This document shows, piece after piece, positions 1 to 8,567 of a stretch of DNA of 61,417 bases. The stretch is from an uncultured Flavobacteriaceae bacterium. Its GTDB lineage: Bacteria > Bacteroidota > Bacteroidia > Flavobacteriales > Flavobacteriaceae. Numbering within the stretch: the stretch's first letter is position 1; each line of letters starts with the position of its first letter. The notes under the pieces are model-generated. The model was not told the origin of the DNA, ran no database searches, and was given only the letters and a program-made list of their open reading frames with translations. Both the position numbers and the translations under genes were made by a program. The DNA lies in the NCBI GenBank assembly GCA_905182835.1, contig CAJJDI010000026.1, forward strand, positions 1 through 61,417, written 5' to 3'.

Positions 1-419
1 GATGCAGATATAATTCTTCCATAGCCTGCTTCTTTCATATGTGGTAACACTGCCTGGCATGTTACATACAATGAGTTTATATTAACATTAACAACTTGAT
101 CCCAATGATCTCTTGTCATTTTCAAAAATGACTTATCTCTAATTATTCCTGCATTATTAATTAAAACATCTATTCTTTTATAATCTGTAATTATTTCCTC
201 AACAGCACCGTTTACGGATTCTTGATTTGTAACATCTACTTTTTGAAAAAATATTTTTCCGCCAGTTTTTTTTATTGATTCTGCAGTTTTTATCCCTTCG
301 TCAATTACATCCCATATAGCTACTGTAGCTCCTTCATTACAAAAAACTTTGCAAATCCCTTCTCCAATTCCTCTTGCTCCACCCGTAACGATTACTACTT
401 GCCCATCTAATTTTCCCAT
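1..419 (-). CDS. Short-chain dehydrogenase/reductase, 3-oxoacyl/acetoacetyl-CoA reductase-like (partial, C-terminus outside window)
   Basis: The gene reads leftward from an ATG at 417-419 and runs off the window, leaving about 139 N-terminal residues. The Rossmann nucleotide motif TGGARGIG lies at residues 13-20 and the NNAG motif near residue 90; the catalytic Ser-Tyr-Lys part is missing because of the window edge. The closest general resemblance is to FabG/PhaB-type reductases that interconvert 3-oxoacyl and 3-hydroxyacyl thioesters with NAD(P)H. It starts 3 nt after the stop of the acyl-CoA dehydrogenase gene, so the two are almost certainly co-transcribed and this enzyme probably acts on a product of that pathway. 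The substrate cannot be read from the sequence. Confidence 0.85.
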   Translation of the reverse strand, partial: MGKLDGQVVIVTGGARGIGEGICKVFCNEGATVAIWDVIDEGIKTAESIKKTGGKIFFQKVDVTNQESVNGAVEEIITDYKRIDVLINNAGIIRDKSFLKMTRDHWDQVVNVNINSLYVTCQAVLPHMKEAGYGRIISA

Positions 420-422
420 AAT

Positions 423-2093
423 TTACTTTTTATCAATTACTAATTTTGAAATATTATCATGTAAATCTATACAATTATTTGAGATTTGAATCATTTTTGA
501 TTTTTGAAATATTTCTTCAAGTGGATGATTATCTAACCTTTCGTAATTACCAAACATTTTGTAACATTGAGAAACTAATTTATCCATTAATTGTATAGAA
601 ATTAGCTTTGCCATTGTTATTTCTTTTTCAAGATCCTTATTGTTGGCTAGGTTATTATAGGTAGTCTGAATAAATTGTTTATAACATTCAATTTCTGATG
701 CAAGTTGAGCTATTTGATGCCTAATGACTTGAGAATCACTTTGCTTTTCACCATCATTGTTTATTGTATTAATAAACTTTATTGTAATTTCTAATGTATT
801 TTCAGCTAATTCTAAAGTTTCTATCGCTAATGATAAATTATAGTTATCTGACTTTTTTAAAGATGATAAAGATTCTACATTTGAAAAAGTGTTTATGGAG
901 TCTGTTGAATTATTATTTGAGCTAAAATTTGATTTTGCTTTTTCATATTTAACATCATCAATTACCATTTTTGAAATAATATCTCTCATTATTTCGGAAG
1001 TACCTGCGCCAATGGTTCCTAATCTACTATCTCTGTACATTCTTGCCATTGGATAATCTTCAGTATACCCATTACCTCCAAAAAATTGTAAGCATTGAGT
1101 AGATATCTTTTCGTGAAGTTCTGTGCAAATAAGTTTACCCATTGAACAAAGCTTAACATCATAAACATCATTGTCAAATAAATCATAGCAATAGTAACTA
1201 AAAGCTTTTAAAGCTTCAACTTCAGATGATAATTGAGCAATTCTATGTCTTAAAACTTGAAACCGATCAATAGTTCTTCCAAATGCTTTTCTTTGTGACA
1301 TGTAATTTAATGATTCTGATAAGGCAAACTCCATCGTAGCTATACTGCTTGGAAGAAAAATTAACCTCTCTAATTGAAGCCCATTCATTAAATAATAAAA
1401 ACCTTTACCTTCCTCACCAATTAAACTATCTAAAGGGACTTTAACATTATCAAAACTTAATTCAGCTGTATCAGAAGAATGCCATCCTAATTTATTGATT
1501 TTATTTTTAGTTATTCCAGCTTGATCTAAGTCTACGCATATTAAACTAATTCCTTTGGATCCAACTTTTGAATCTGTTTTAACTACTAGAACTACAAAGT
1601 CTCCATAAACTGCATTAGTGATAAAAGTCTTAGATCCATTTATTATATAATGTCCATCTTTTTTTATTGCTTTTGTTTGTATGTTTTGAGTGTCAGAACC
1701 TGCATCTGGCTCAGTAATTCCAATACAACCTACAAGATCTCCAGAAATTATACCAGGCAAGTATTTATCTTTTAACTTATCACTTCCGTATTTGAGTATA
1801 TATGGAGATGACATGTATTGAACTACCTGTTGACTTACCACAAATCCACCACTATTTAATTTACCAAGCTCTTCGTTGAAAACAATTTCAAAAAAGAAAT
1901 CTAGACCACTACCTCCATATTTCTCAGGGTAAGATAATCCAAGAAAACCCATGTCTCCCATTTTTTTCCAAATTGACTTTGGAATTCTTCCATCTTTCTC
2001 CCATTTTTCTATATTTGGTCGTACTTCTCTCCCCAAAAATTCACTTAAGCTCTCCCTAAATAAATCGTGCTCTTCAGTAAGGTATTTCTTCAT
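423..2093 (-). CDS. Acyl-CoA dehydrogenase with a duplicated, degenerate C-terminal helical domain
   Basis: This is an FAD flavoprotein that oxidises an acyl-CoA to its 2-enoyl-CoA. Residues 1-385 are a complete acyl-CoA dehydrogenase: the flavin/substrate motif GITEPDAGSD is at 125-134, and the C-terminal helical domain ends in GTIGAGTSEIMRDI (359-372). The position of the MCAD catalytic glutamate is Ala363, but Glu242 in LQLERL matches the alternative catalytic glutamate of isovaleryl-CoA and long-chain dehydrogenases, so an active enzyme is expected. Residues about 454-553 repeat the C-terminal domain: QVIRHQIAQLASEIE copies QVLRHRIAQLSSEVE at 279-293. A Ser/Asn-rich linker (about 387-415) joins the two. 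At 556 residues it is much longer than the usual 380-400. It is followed 3 nt later by the partial SDR gene. Confidence 0.93.
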   Translation of the reverse strand: MKKYLTEEHDLFRESLSEFLGREVRPNIEKWEKDGRIPKSIWKKMGDMGFLGLSYPEKYGGSGLDFFFEIVFNEELGKLNSGGFVVSQQVVQYMSSPYILKYGSDKLKDKYLPGIISGDLVGCIGITEPDAGSDTQNIQTKAIKKDGHYIINGSKTFITNAVYGDFVVLVVKTDSKVGSKGISLICVDLDQAGITKNKINKLGWHSSDTAELSFDNVKVPLDSLIGEEGKGFYYLMNGLQLERLIFLPSSIATMEFALSESLNYMSQRKAFGRTIDRFQVLRHRIAQLSSEVEALKAFSYYCYDLFDNDVYDVKLCSMGKLICTELHEKISTQCLQFFGGNGYTEDYPMARMYRDSRLGTIGAGTSEIMRDIISKMVIDDVKYEKAKSNFSSNNNSTDSINTFSNVESLSSLKKSDNYNLSLAIETLELAENTLEITIKFINTINNDGEKQSDSQVIRHQIAQLASEIECYKQFIQTTYNNLANNKDLEKEITMAKLISIQLMDKLVSQCYKMFGNYERLDNHPLEEIFQKSKMIQISNNCIDLHDNISKLVIDKK

Positions 2094-2180
2094 TTATTTT
2101 TTTTGATATATAAATTAATATTTAAGTGTAAATTCACTTTATTATTTGTTCTAATTCAATTACATATTTTAAATGTTATG

Positions 2181-2188
2181 CAAATGTA
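2181..2188 (-). promoter_or_regulatory. Candidate -7 promoter element for the acyl-CoA dehydrogenase gene
   Basis: On the minus strand this reads TACATTTG, a full match to the Bacteroidota TAnnTTTG element. It lies about 90 nt before the acyl-CoA dehydrogenase start, in the 196-nt gap that separates it from the upstream SDR gene. No clear TTTG -33 partner is visible at the right distance. Confidence 0.35.
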
Positions 2189-2289
2189 AGAAGATAAGTT
2201 AAATGAATAAAACTTAACGCTATTTGATATATAACGAACAAGTTTAGTAAGTGCTGTTGATTGAATTTATTTATTCAAATCATTATTCT

Positions 2290-3045
2290 TCACCCTGCCT
2301 GAAAGCCCCCATCAACTGCTAAGCTCTCTCCATTTATATAACTTGACCGGTCACTTAATAGCCATAAAATGCTCTCAGCTACTTCCTCAGTAGTACCAAT
2401 TCTTTTCATAGGAATTCTTGTGTTTTTGGTATAATTTAAGACTTTTTCTGGTACATCATCTATAATGGCAGTTTGAACAAAGCCAGGGCACACAGAATTA
2501 ACTCTGATGTTATATTTACCATATTCTAGTGCTGCAGATTTTGTAATTCCAATGACCCCATGTTTTGCAGCTGAATAATGACTCCCAGCCAATACTCCAT
2601 TTAAACCAGCCAGTGATGAAATATTTACAATTCGACCATTACCTTGAATAAGCATATATTTTATTTCTTCTTGCATAGAATAAAAAACTCCTGATAAGCA
2701 AACAGCTATCATTTTTTCCCATATTGAAGATTCAATTGTATGAAGTGGTCCAACCATACCACCTATACCAGCATTATTAACCGCCAGATCAATTGCTCCA
2801 TGTTCTTTATAAATACTTTCTAAAACAATTACTGTTTCTTCTTTTGAAGATGTATCTAAATTATAAAAAGATGCAAAACCACCAGAATCATTTATAATTT
2901 TAGTTGTTAATAGTCCTTCTTTTTTATTGATATCAGTAACCATTACTTTTGCTCCGTATTTTGCTAAAAGTATAGCAGTAGCTTTTCCGATTCCTGATGC
3001 AGCTCCAGTTATAACGACTACCTTGTTTTTTAAATTTTCATTCAT
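2290..3045 (-). CDS. Short-chain dehydrogenase/reductase (classical SDR family)
   Basis: This 251-residue NAD(P)-dependent oxidoreductase has all classical SDR landmarks: TGAASGIG at residues 13-20 for cofactor binding, a VNNAG motif near 90, a catalytic Ser in NISSLAG, YSAAKHG near 158 for the catalytic Tyr and Lys, and a C-terminal SYINGESLAVDGG segment. The length is typical for the family. It lies between the acyl-CoA ligase (58 nt upstream) and the acyl-CoA dehydrogenase (196 nt downstream). A role as a 3-hydroxyacyl-CoA or alcohol dehydrogenase in the same pathway is an inference from this context. The family alone does not define the substrate. Confidence 0.9.
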   Translation of the reverse strand: MNENLKNKVVVITGAASGIGKATAILLAKYGAKVMVTDINKKEGLLTTKIINDSGGFASFYNLDTSSKEETVIVLESIYKEHGAIDLAVNNAGIGGMVGPLHTIESSIWEKMIAVCLSGVFYSMQEEIKYMLIQGNGRIVNISSLAGLNGVLAGSHYSAAKHGVIGITKSAALEYGKYNIRVNSVCPGFVQTAIIDDVPEKVLNYTKNTRIPMKRIGTTEEVAESILWLLSDRSSYINGESLAVDGGFQAG

Positions 3046-3103
3046 TGGTTTTAAATGAGTAATGTTTTTATAAAGCTAAAAATTGTTATCGTAGAGATTA
3101 TAT

Positions 3104-4780
3104 TTATTCCCAAATCACAGTTTCCACACTATCATGCCAATCACTAAATTGTGAAGTATATTTGTCATTTACTTTACCTCTTTTAATTTTTAATGTCGGA
3201 GTTAGTATTTCATTTTCCGGATTCCAATCATCTTTTACAATTATAACCGTAGATATTCTCTTATAATTAATAAGGTCTTTATTTATTAAAACTAATTTCT
3301 CTTCAAGTGTTGATTTTAAGGATTCTTTATTTTTAGATTGACCAATTTCAGACAATACAACTAATAACATTGGTTGAGGGTTGCCAAGGCCAACTATACA
3401 AGTTTGTTCAAATTCAATAATATCACCAAATAACTTCTCTAAGCCTAGGGGCTCAATGAACTCGCCTTTACTTGTTTTGAAGGTATCTTTAACTCGTCCA
3501 GTAATATAAAGATAACCATCTTCGTCTATCCTTCCTTGGTCACCTGTACATAACCAACCATCTTTGATAGTCTCATCGGTTCTTTCCTTATCTTTATAAT
3601 ACCCTTTCATTACAAAAGGCCCACTCATCATAATTTCTCCATTTTCAGGATTTATTTTAATTTTCACCCCTGCTTGAGGCAATCCAACAGAGTTTTTTTT
3701 ATTAGTTGTTGTTGCTGGAATTTGAGTACAGATAGCACAATTTTCTGTCATTCCGTAAATATTAGTAATATTTATACCTAATTTTTTGTACCACTGCTTT
3801 TGGACTTCCATCATAGGAGCTGCACCGGAAATTATTGATTTCGCGTTGCTTAGACCTAGAGCTTTCTTAATCATTTTTTTGATAACATATGAAATAATAG
3901 GAATACTAGTTAAAAGATCTAATTTTTTTTGTGTGAATTTAGAAATTATACCCATCTGAAATTTAGTATATAATCTAGGAACACCTATAAATATTGAAGG
4001 TTGCACTGATTTTAGATTATCACCAAATCTTTCTAAAGATTCCGTAAATGAAATTACACCCCCATGCCTGAAACATGTGTATTCAACTCCAACTCTTTCA
4101 GCAATATGATTTAGAGGCAAGAATGAAAACCAGCTATTTTTCCCTGAAAAGTTTATTTCTAGGGGATTATGTTCTTTATTGAATAAATCCCACGTGCCTT
4201 GTATTACCTCAAAATCTAGTACTACTCCTTTGGGAGAGCCAGTTGTTCCAGAAGTAAAAATAATAGTCCAAATGTCATTCATATTTGGGGAATAATCCTC
4301 AGTTTGAGGTTCAAACTTATTTATGAAATCAAACCATTGAAAGCCTTCGTTGATTTGAGAAAACCCTTCGTAGTGAGGGAAAGTTATCATTGGAATATTA
4401 TCAGGAATTCCTTTTTTAATCTCATCCCAATCCTCAATTTTCCCCATAAACAATGCCGCTACATCACCCTGATTAAGAAGTGTTTTAGTTTCAGAAGAAT
4501 TTAAATTTGGAAAAAATGGTACAGAAACATATCCTGCCATAACTATTGCCAGGTCAGCTATTATCCATTCTCTACAGTTTTTTGACATTAACCCTATGTG
4601 ACTTTTTTCAGGAAGTCCAAGACTTTTAAGGCCTGTAGCTAATTTTCTTGCAAGTTGACCAGCTTCACCCCATGTATATTCCTCCCAATTTTCACCAAAA
4701 GGCTGCCTTAGAAAAGTTTTATTCTTGAATGTTTTTTCCCAATGGTAAAATTTAAAATCAAATTTAGTTTCGTTGCTCAT
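3104..4780 (-). CDS. AMP-dependent long-chain-type acyl-CoA synthetase (FadD-like)
   Basis: This 558-residue adenylate-forming enzyme activates a carboxylic acid with ATP and CoA, the entry step for acyl-CoA catabolism. The AMP/ATP loop TSGTTGSPKG is at residues 176-185, NIYGMTEN is the A5 motif, and GWLCTGDQGRIDEDG with the following GRVKDTFKTSKGEFIEP carries the ribose-binding Asp and the hinge. The arrangement is that of the long-chain acyl-CoA synthetase branch. It heads the minus-strand gene set and is divergent from the carboxylase gene across 230 nt (4781-5010). On the minus strand of that gap there is a near match to the -7 element, TACTTTAG at 4833-4840. The natural substrate may be a fatty, terpenoid or ring-derived acid. 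Confidence 0.92.
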   Translation of the reverse strand: MSNETKFDFKFYHWEKTFKNKTFLRQPFGENWEEYTWGEAGQLARKLATGLKSLGLPEKSHIGLMSKNCREWIIADLAIVMAGYVSVPFFPNLNSSETKTLLNQGDVAALFMGKIEDWDEIKKGIPDNIPMITFPHYEGFSQINEGFQWFDFINKFEPQTEDYSPNMNDIWTIIFTSGTTGSPKGVVLDFEVIQGTWDLFNKEHNPLEINFSGKNSWFSFLPLNHIAERVGVEYTCFRHGGVISFTESLERFGDNLKSVQPSIFIGVPRLYTKFQMGIISKFTQKKLDLLTSIPIISYVIKKMIKKALGLSNAKSIISGAAPMMEVQKQWYKKLGINITNIYGMTENCAICTQIPATTTNKKNSVGLPQAGVKIKINPENGEIMMSGPFVMKGYYKDKERTDETIKDGWLCTGDQGRIDEDGYLYITGRVKDTFKTSKGEFIEPLGLEKLFGDIIEFEQTCIVGLGNPQPMLLVVLSEIGQSKNKESLKSTLEEKLVLINKDLINYKRISTVIIVKDDWNPENEILTPTLKIKRGKVNDKYTSQFSDWHDSVETVIWE

Positions 4781-5010
4781 AATAAATTAGTTTTGTTGTT
4801 TGACTGAGACTTGTGAATGCCTTGCTTTACTGCTAAAGTATGGAAAAGGTATCTTTTTTTATCAATATCAGCAAAAATATCAGTTTATAAAAACGATAAT
4901 TTTTTTTTGTAATTAACAAGCTATAATAAATTTATGAAATTAATTCGGTTTGTCTCTAACTCTTAATTAAAGTATATATTATTTATTAACTTGCTTAAAA
5001 ATAAATCCCT

Positions 5011-6639
5011 ATGGATGTTAACTTCAATAAAAACGAAGATTTTAATAAACTTTTAATTTCAGATCTACGCAAACGTTTTGCTAAAGTGAAATTGGGTGGA
5101 GGCCAGAATCGTATTGACAAGCAACGTGAAAAGGGAAAAATGACAGCACGTGAAAGAGTAGATTATTTATTGGACAATAAAACAAAGTCAATAGAAATAG
5201 CTGCCTTTGCAGGTCACGAGATGTATAAAGAACATGGAGGCTGCCCATCTGGAGGAGTTATTGTTAAAATTGGTTATATAAACGGCAAACAATGTATCGT
5301 AGTAGCTAATGATGCTACGGTAAAAGCAGGAGCTTGGTTTCCAATTACTGCAAAAAAGAATTTACGAGCACAAGAAATATCTATTGAAAATAAGATTCCA
5401 ATAATTTATTTAGTTGATTCAGCAGGTGTGTATTTACCAATGCAAGATGAAATTTTTCCTGACAAGGAACATTTTGGTCGCATTTTCAGAAACAATGCCA
5501 TCATGAGCAGCATGGGAATTACACAAATTTCTGCAGTAATGGGGAGTTGTGTTGCGGGAGGTGCTTATTTGCCAATTATGAGTGATGAAGCTATTATTGT
5601 AGACAAGACTGCTAGTATTTTCTTAGCAGGAAGTTATTTGGTAAAAGCAGCTATTGGAGAAAGTATTGATAATGAAACTTTAGGAGGAGCAACAACTCAT
5701 TGTGAAATTTCAGGTGTTACAGATTATAAAGCGCTTGACGACAAAGATGCATTAGACAAAATAAAACGTATAGTTGATAAAATCGGTGATTTTGAAAAAG
5801 CAGGTTTTAATAAAGTTAAAGGTGAAGCTCCAAAAGAAAATGAAGAGGATATTTTTGGAATTTTACCCAAAGAAAGAAACGCCCCATATGATATGTTGGA
5901 GATTATCAATCGCTTGGTAGATAAATCAGAATTTGATCAATATAAAGAAGGCTATGGACAGACCATCTTAACAGGTTATGCAAGAATAGACGGCTGGGCT
6001 GTTGGTATTGTTGCGAATCAGCGAAAATTAGTAAAAACAAAAAAAGGAGAAATGCAATTTGGTGGGGTTATTTACAATGATTCCGCAGACAAAGCAACCC
6101 GCTTTATTGCTAATTGTAATCAGAAAAAAATACCCTTGGTTTTCTTACAAGATGTAACCGGATTTATGGTTGGTAGTAAATCTGAACATGGAGGGATTAT
6201 AAAAGATGGGGCAAAAATGGTAAATGCTGTGAGTAATTCAGTTGTTCCTAAATTTACAGTTATTATAGGTAATTCATACGGGGCAGGTAATTACGCCATG
6301 TGTGGTAAAGCATACGACCCAAGGCTAATTGTTGCCTGGCCAAGTGCTGAATTGGCTGTAATGAGTGGAAACTCTGCCGCTAAAGTTTTGCTCCAAATAG
6401 AAACTGCATCACTAAAAAAACGAGGAGAAAAAATTACGCCAGAAAAAAAAGCTAAATTATTTGATCAAATAAAATCGCGTTATGATCTGCAAATCTCTCC
6501 TTATTATTCAGCAGCAAGAATTTGGACTGATGCTGTAATTAATCCACTTGATACCAGAACTTGGATTTCTATGGGTATTGAAGCTGCAAACCATGCACCA
6601 ATTGAGAAACAATTTAATATGGGGGTTTTACAGGTTTAA
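5011..6639 (+). CDS. Acyl-CoA carboxylase beta (carboxyltransferase) subunit, methylcrotonyl/propionyl-CoA type
   Basis: This 542-residue carboxyltransferase moves CO2 from carboxybiotin to an acyl-CoA. The two crotonase-fold halves are visible: the N half contains FPDKEHFGRIF and GSCVAGGAYLP, the C half contains FLQDVTGFMVG and GNSYGAGNYAMCG, the paired oxyanion-hole regions. The FPD-x-HFGRIF wording is nearest to methylcrotonyl/geranyl-CoA carboxylase beta subunits, but propionyl-CoA cannot be excluded. The biotin carboxylase/BCCP alpha subunit needed for activity is not in the window. Codon use is odd: 13 of 20 arginines are CGN, while the neighbouring genes use mostly AGA/AGG, which suggests either high expression or a different origin. 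It heads the plus-strand set. Confidence 0.92.
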   Translation: MDVNFNKNEDFNKLLISDLRKRFAKVKLGGGQNRIDKQREKGKMTARERVDYLLDNKTKSIEIAAFAGHEMYKEHGGCPSGGVIVKIGYINGKQCIVVANDATVKAGAWFPITAKKNLRAQEISIENKIPIIYLVDSAGVYLPMQDEIFPDKEHFGRIFRNNAIMSSMGITQISAVMGSCVAGGAYLPIMSDEAIIVDKTASIFLAGSYLVKAAIGESIDNETLGGATTHCEISGVTDYKALDDKDALDKIKRIVDKIGDFEKAGFNKVKGEAPKENEEDIFGILPKERNAPYDMLEIINRLVDKSEFDQYKEGYGQTILTGYARIDGWAVGIVANQRKLVKTKKGEMQFGGVIYNDSADKATRFIANCNQKKIPLVFLQDVTGFMVGSKSEHGGIIKDGAKMVNAVSNSVVPKFTVIIGNSYGAGNYAMCGKAYDPRLIVAWPSAELAVMSGNSAAKVLLQIETASLKKRGEKITPEKKAKLFDQIKSRYDLQISPYYSAARIWTDAVINPLDTRTWISMGIEAANHAPIEKQFNMGVLQV

Positions 6640-6730
6640 AAATAAATTACAATAATAAATAAAACCATCTTACTACAAATCAGAATGTGAGAAAGGATAT
6701 CTTTTATTAAAAATAGAATAATTTTGAAAA

Positions 6731-7549
6731 ATGAATTACTATAAAAAAAATCAAGTAGAAGATCTTTCTAAGTATCATTTTGCGTTTATAAATGTAGAAG
6801 AAACCAACAATGTTTTTAAGATTACACTTAATAGACCAGATAAAAAGAATGCTCTTCATCCTCAGATGATTAATGAGATTGCCTTTGCAATGCACCATGC
6901 ACATTTTAAAAACTCTATTTGGATTGTGTTATTTGAAGCTAAAGGTACGGTCTTTTGTTCAGGCGCAGACTTAAAAGCTATGATGGGACAAATTGAACCT
7001 AATAACTCTACAATTCCTCATCCTGAAAAAGATATTTTAATTGGCCAGCTTTTTAATACAATCTATAAGCCTACAATCGCTGTGGTTAATAAAGATGTAT
7101 ATGCCGGAGGTTTTTTAATCTTAGCAGGCTGTTTATTTGTTGTTGCAAACAAAGAACTAAAATTCTCGTTACCAGAGGTTAAACGAGGGCTATTCCCAAT
7201 GCAAGTTATGGCTAGTTTGATTAAAATCATGCCACAAAGAAAAGTATTAGATTGGTGTGTTAGAGGTTGTAGTATTTCTGCAGAAGAGGCAAGTAATTTA
7301 GGGTTATTGTCTCATATTACTAATGAAGATCAAATAGAGTCAGTCACTAATAAATTAATAGATGAAATAAAAGAAAATTCACCAAAGGCAATTAGTTTAG
7401 GGTTAGAAGCTTATGATCATCTATGTAATACAAATAATGATCATGAATATTTATTTAAAATGCTAAAAAAAGCTCAAGAATCTAATGATGGTAAAGAAGG
7501 ACTTAGTGCATTTAAAGAAAAGAGAAAGCCAAATTGGCAAGGAAATTAA
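6731..7549 (+). CDS. Enoyl-CoA hydratase/isomerase (crotonase) family protein
   Basis: This 272-residue crotonase-fold enzyme has the N-terminal oxyanion-hole segment FCSGADLK at residues 75-82 and the second GG pair at 126-127 (AGGF). Of the two catalytic glutamates of classical hydratases, the second is kept (Glu149 in LPEV), while the first position is Leu129. One-glutamate members include isomerases, hydrolases and other specialised enzymes, so simple hydration of 2-enoyl-CoA should not be assumed. It follows the carboxylase gene after 91 nt and overlaps nothing. The next gene begins 14 nt after its stop codon. The start ATG at 6731 gives a normal family length. Confidence 0.88.
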   Translation: MNYYKKNQVEDLSKYHFAFINVEETNNVFKITLNRPDKKNALHPQMINEIAFAMHHAHFKNSIWIVLFEAKGTVFCSGADLKAMMGQIEPNNSTIPHPEKDILIGQLFNTIYKPTIAVVNKDVYAGGFLILAGCLFVVANKELKFSLPEVKRGLFPMQVMASLIKIMPQRKVLDWCVRGCSISAEEASNLGLLSHITNEDQIESVTNKLIDEIKENSPKAISLGLEAYDHLCNTNNDHEYLFKMLKKAQESNDGKEGLSAFKEKRKPNWQGN

Positions 7550-7562
7550 TCAAAGAAAAGTT

Positions 7563-8561
7563 ATGATAAATAAAAAAATGATATTAGTGAATAGGCCAAT
7601 CGGAATTCCAGATGAATCTACATGGAATTTAGAAGAAGAAAATATTCCTGAGCTTACTCATGGCCAAATACTAATAAAGCAAAAATACATTTCACTTGAC
7701 CCAGCAATGAGAGGTTGGATGAATAACACAAAGTCCTATATTCCCCCTGTTGAAATCGGAGCAGTAATGCGAGCTGGAACAGTTGGAGAAGTAATTCAAG
7801 TTAACAACAATAATAATTTCAAAATTGGTGACTTAGTTTCTGGATGGGGAGGAGTACAAGAATACACATTGACAAATGGGGAGAAATATAAAACAATCAA
7901 TGATAGAAACTCACCTATATATAGGTATTTAGGCGCCCTTGGAATGCCAGGAATGACTGCTTATTTTGGTATAATTAATGAAGGAAAAATAAAGAATGGA
8001 GATGTAGTGTTAGTTTCTGCTGCTGCTGGTGCTGTTGGAAGCTTAGTTGGGCAGATTGCTAAAATTAAAGGATGTAAGGTGATTGGTATTGCTGGAGGCA
8101 AAGAGAAGTGTCTTTATGTTAAAAATGAACTAGGTTTTGATGAAGTGATTGATTATAAAAATGATAATATATACTCTGCTTTAAAAAAATACTGCCCAGA
8201 TGGTATCGATGTGTATTTTGATAATGTAGGAGGAGAAATGTTAGATGCAGCATTGGCAAAGCTAAGAATGCATGCGAGAATTGTAATATGTGGTGCTATT
8301 TCACAATATAACAATAAGTCTAAAATCAAAGGGCCGTCAAATTACCTTTCTTTATTAGTCAACAGAGCTACTATGAAAGGTATGGTTGTTTTTGATTATC
8401 AAAAAGATTACTTGAATGCCGAGAATCAAATAAGAGAATGGTTTGATAAAGGTTTGTTAAAAAGTAATGAGAGTATTTTTGAAGGTATCGAGAATTTCCA
8501 TGAAATTTTCTTAAAATTATTTAATGGAAATAAAAGAGGTAAATTAATTTTAAAATTATAA
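7563..8561 (+). CDS. Medium-chain reductase family NADPH-dependent oxidoreductase (zinc-free enone/prostaglandin reductase type)
   Basis: This protein of about 332 residues belongs to the zinc-independent MDR group of leukotriene-B4 dehydrogenase/CurA-like enzymes that reduce C=C bonds next to a carbonyl. Visible landmarks are LDPAMRGWM near the N-terminus, the nucleotide-binding loop VSAAAGAVGSLVGQIAK, and FDNVGGEMLDAAL, all typical of that subfamily. An open frame extends upstream to 7485, but that would overlap the crotonase gene. The ATG at 7563, 14 nt after the crotonase stop and preceded by an A/G-rich stretch, is preferred. It probably reduces an unsaturated ketone or acyl intermediate of the pathway. 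Confidence 0.88.
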   Translation: MINKKMILVNRPIGIPDESTWNLEEENIPELTHGQILIKQKYISLDPAMRGWMNNTKSYIPPVEIGAVMRAGTVGEVIQVNNNNNFKIGDLVSGWGGVQEYTLTNGEKYKTINDRNSPIYRYLGALGMPGMTAYFGIINEGKIKNGDVVLVSAAAGAVGSLVGQIAKIKGCKVIGIAGGKEKCLYVKNELGFDEVIDYKNDNIYSALKKYCPDGIDVYFDNVGGEMLDAALAKLRMHARIVICGAISQYNNKSKIKGPSNYLSLLVNRATMKGMVVFDYQKDYLNAENQIREWFDKGLLKSNESIFEGIENFHEIFLKLFNGNKRGKLILKL

Positions 8562-8567
8562 ATAAAC

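Noticed and set aside
359-2093. Loss of the MCAD catalytic glutamate (Ala363) as a sign of an inactive acyl-CoA dehydrogenase
   Set aside because: Glu242 in LQLERL is at the alternative catalytic position used by isovaleryl-CoA and long-chain dehydrogenases, so activity is likely retained.
2262-2286. GATTGAAT...ATTCAAATC inverted repeat after the second SDR gene
   Set aside because: Pairing is imperfect and there is no T-run on the minus strand, so it is not listed as a terminator.
7485-7562. Upstream extension of the MDR reductase frame overlapping the crotonase gene
   Set aside because: The extra 26 residues are the crotonase end read in another frame and do not resemble the MDR family; ATG 7563 fits better.
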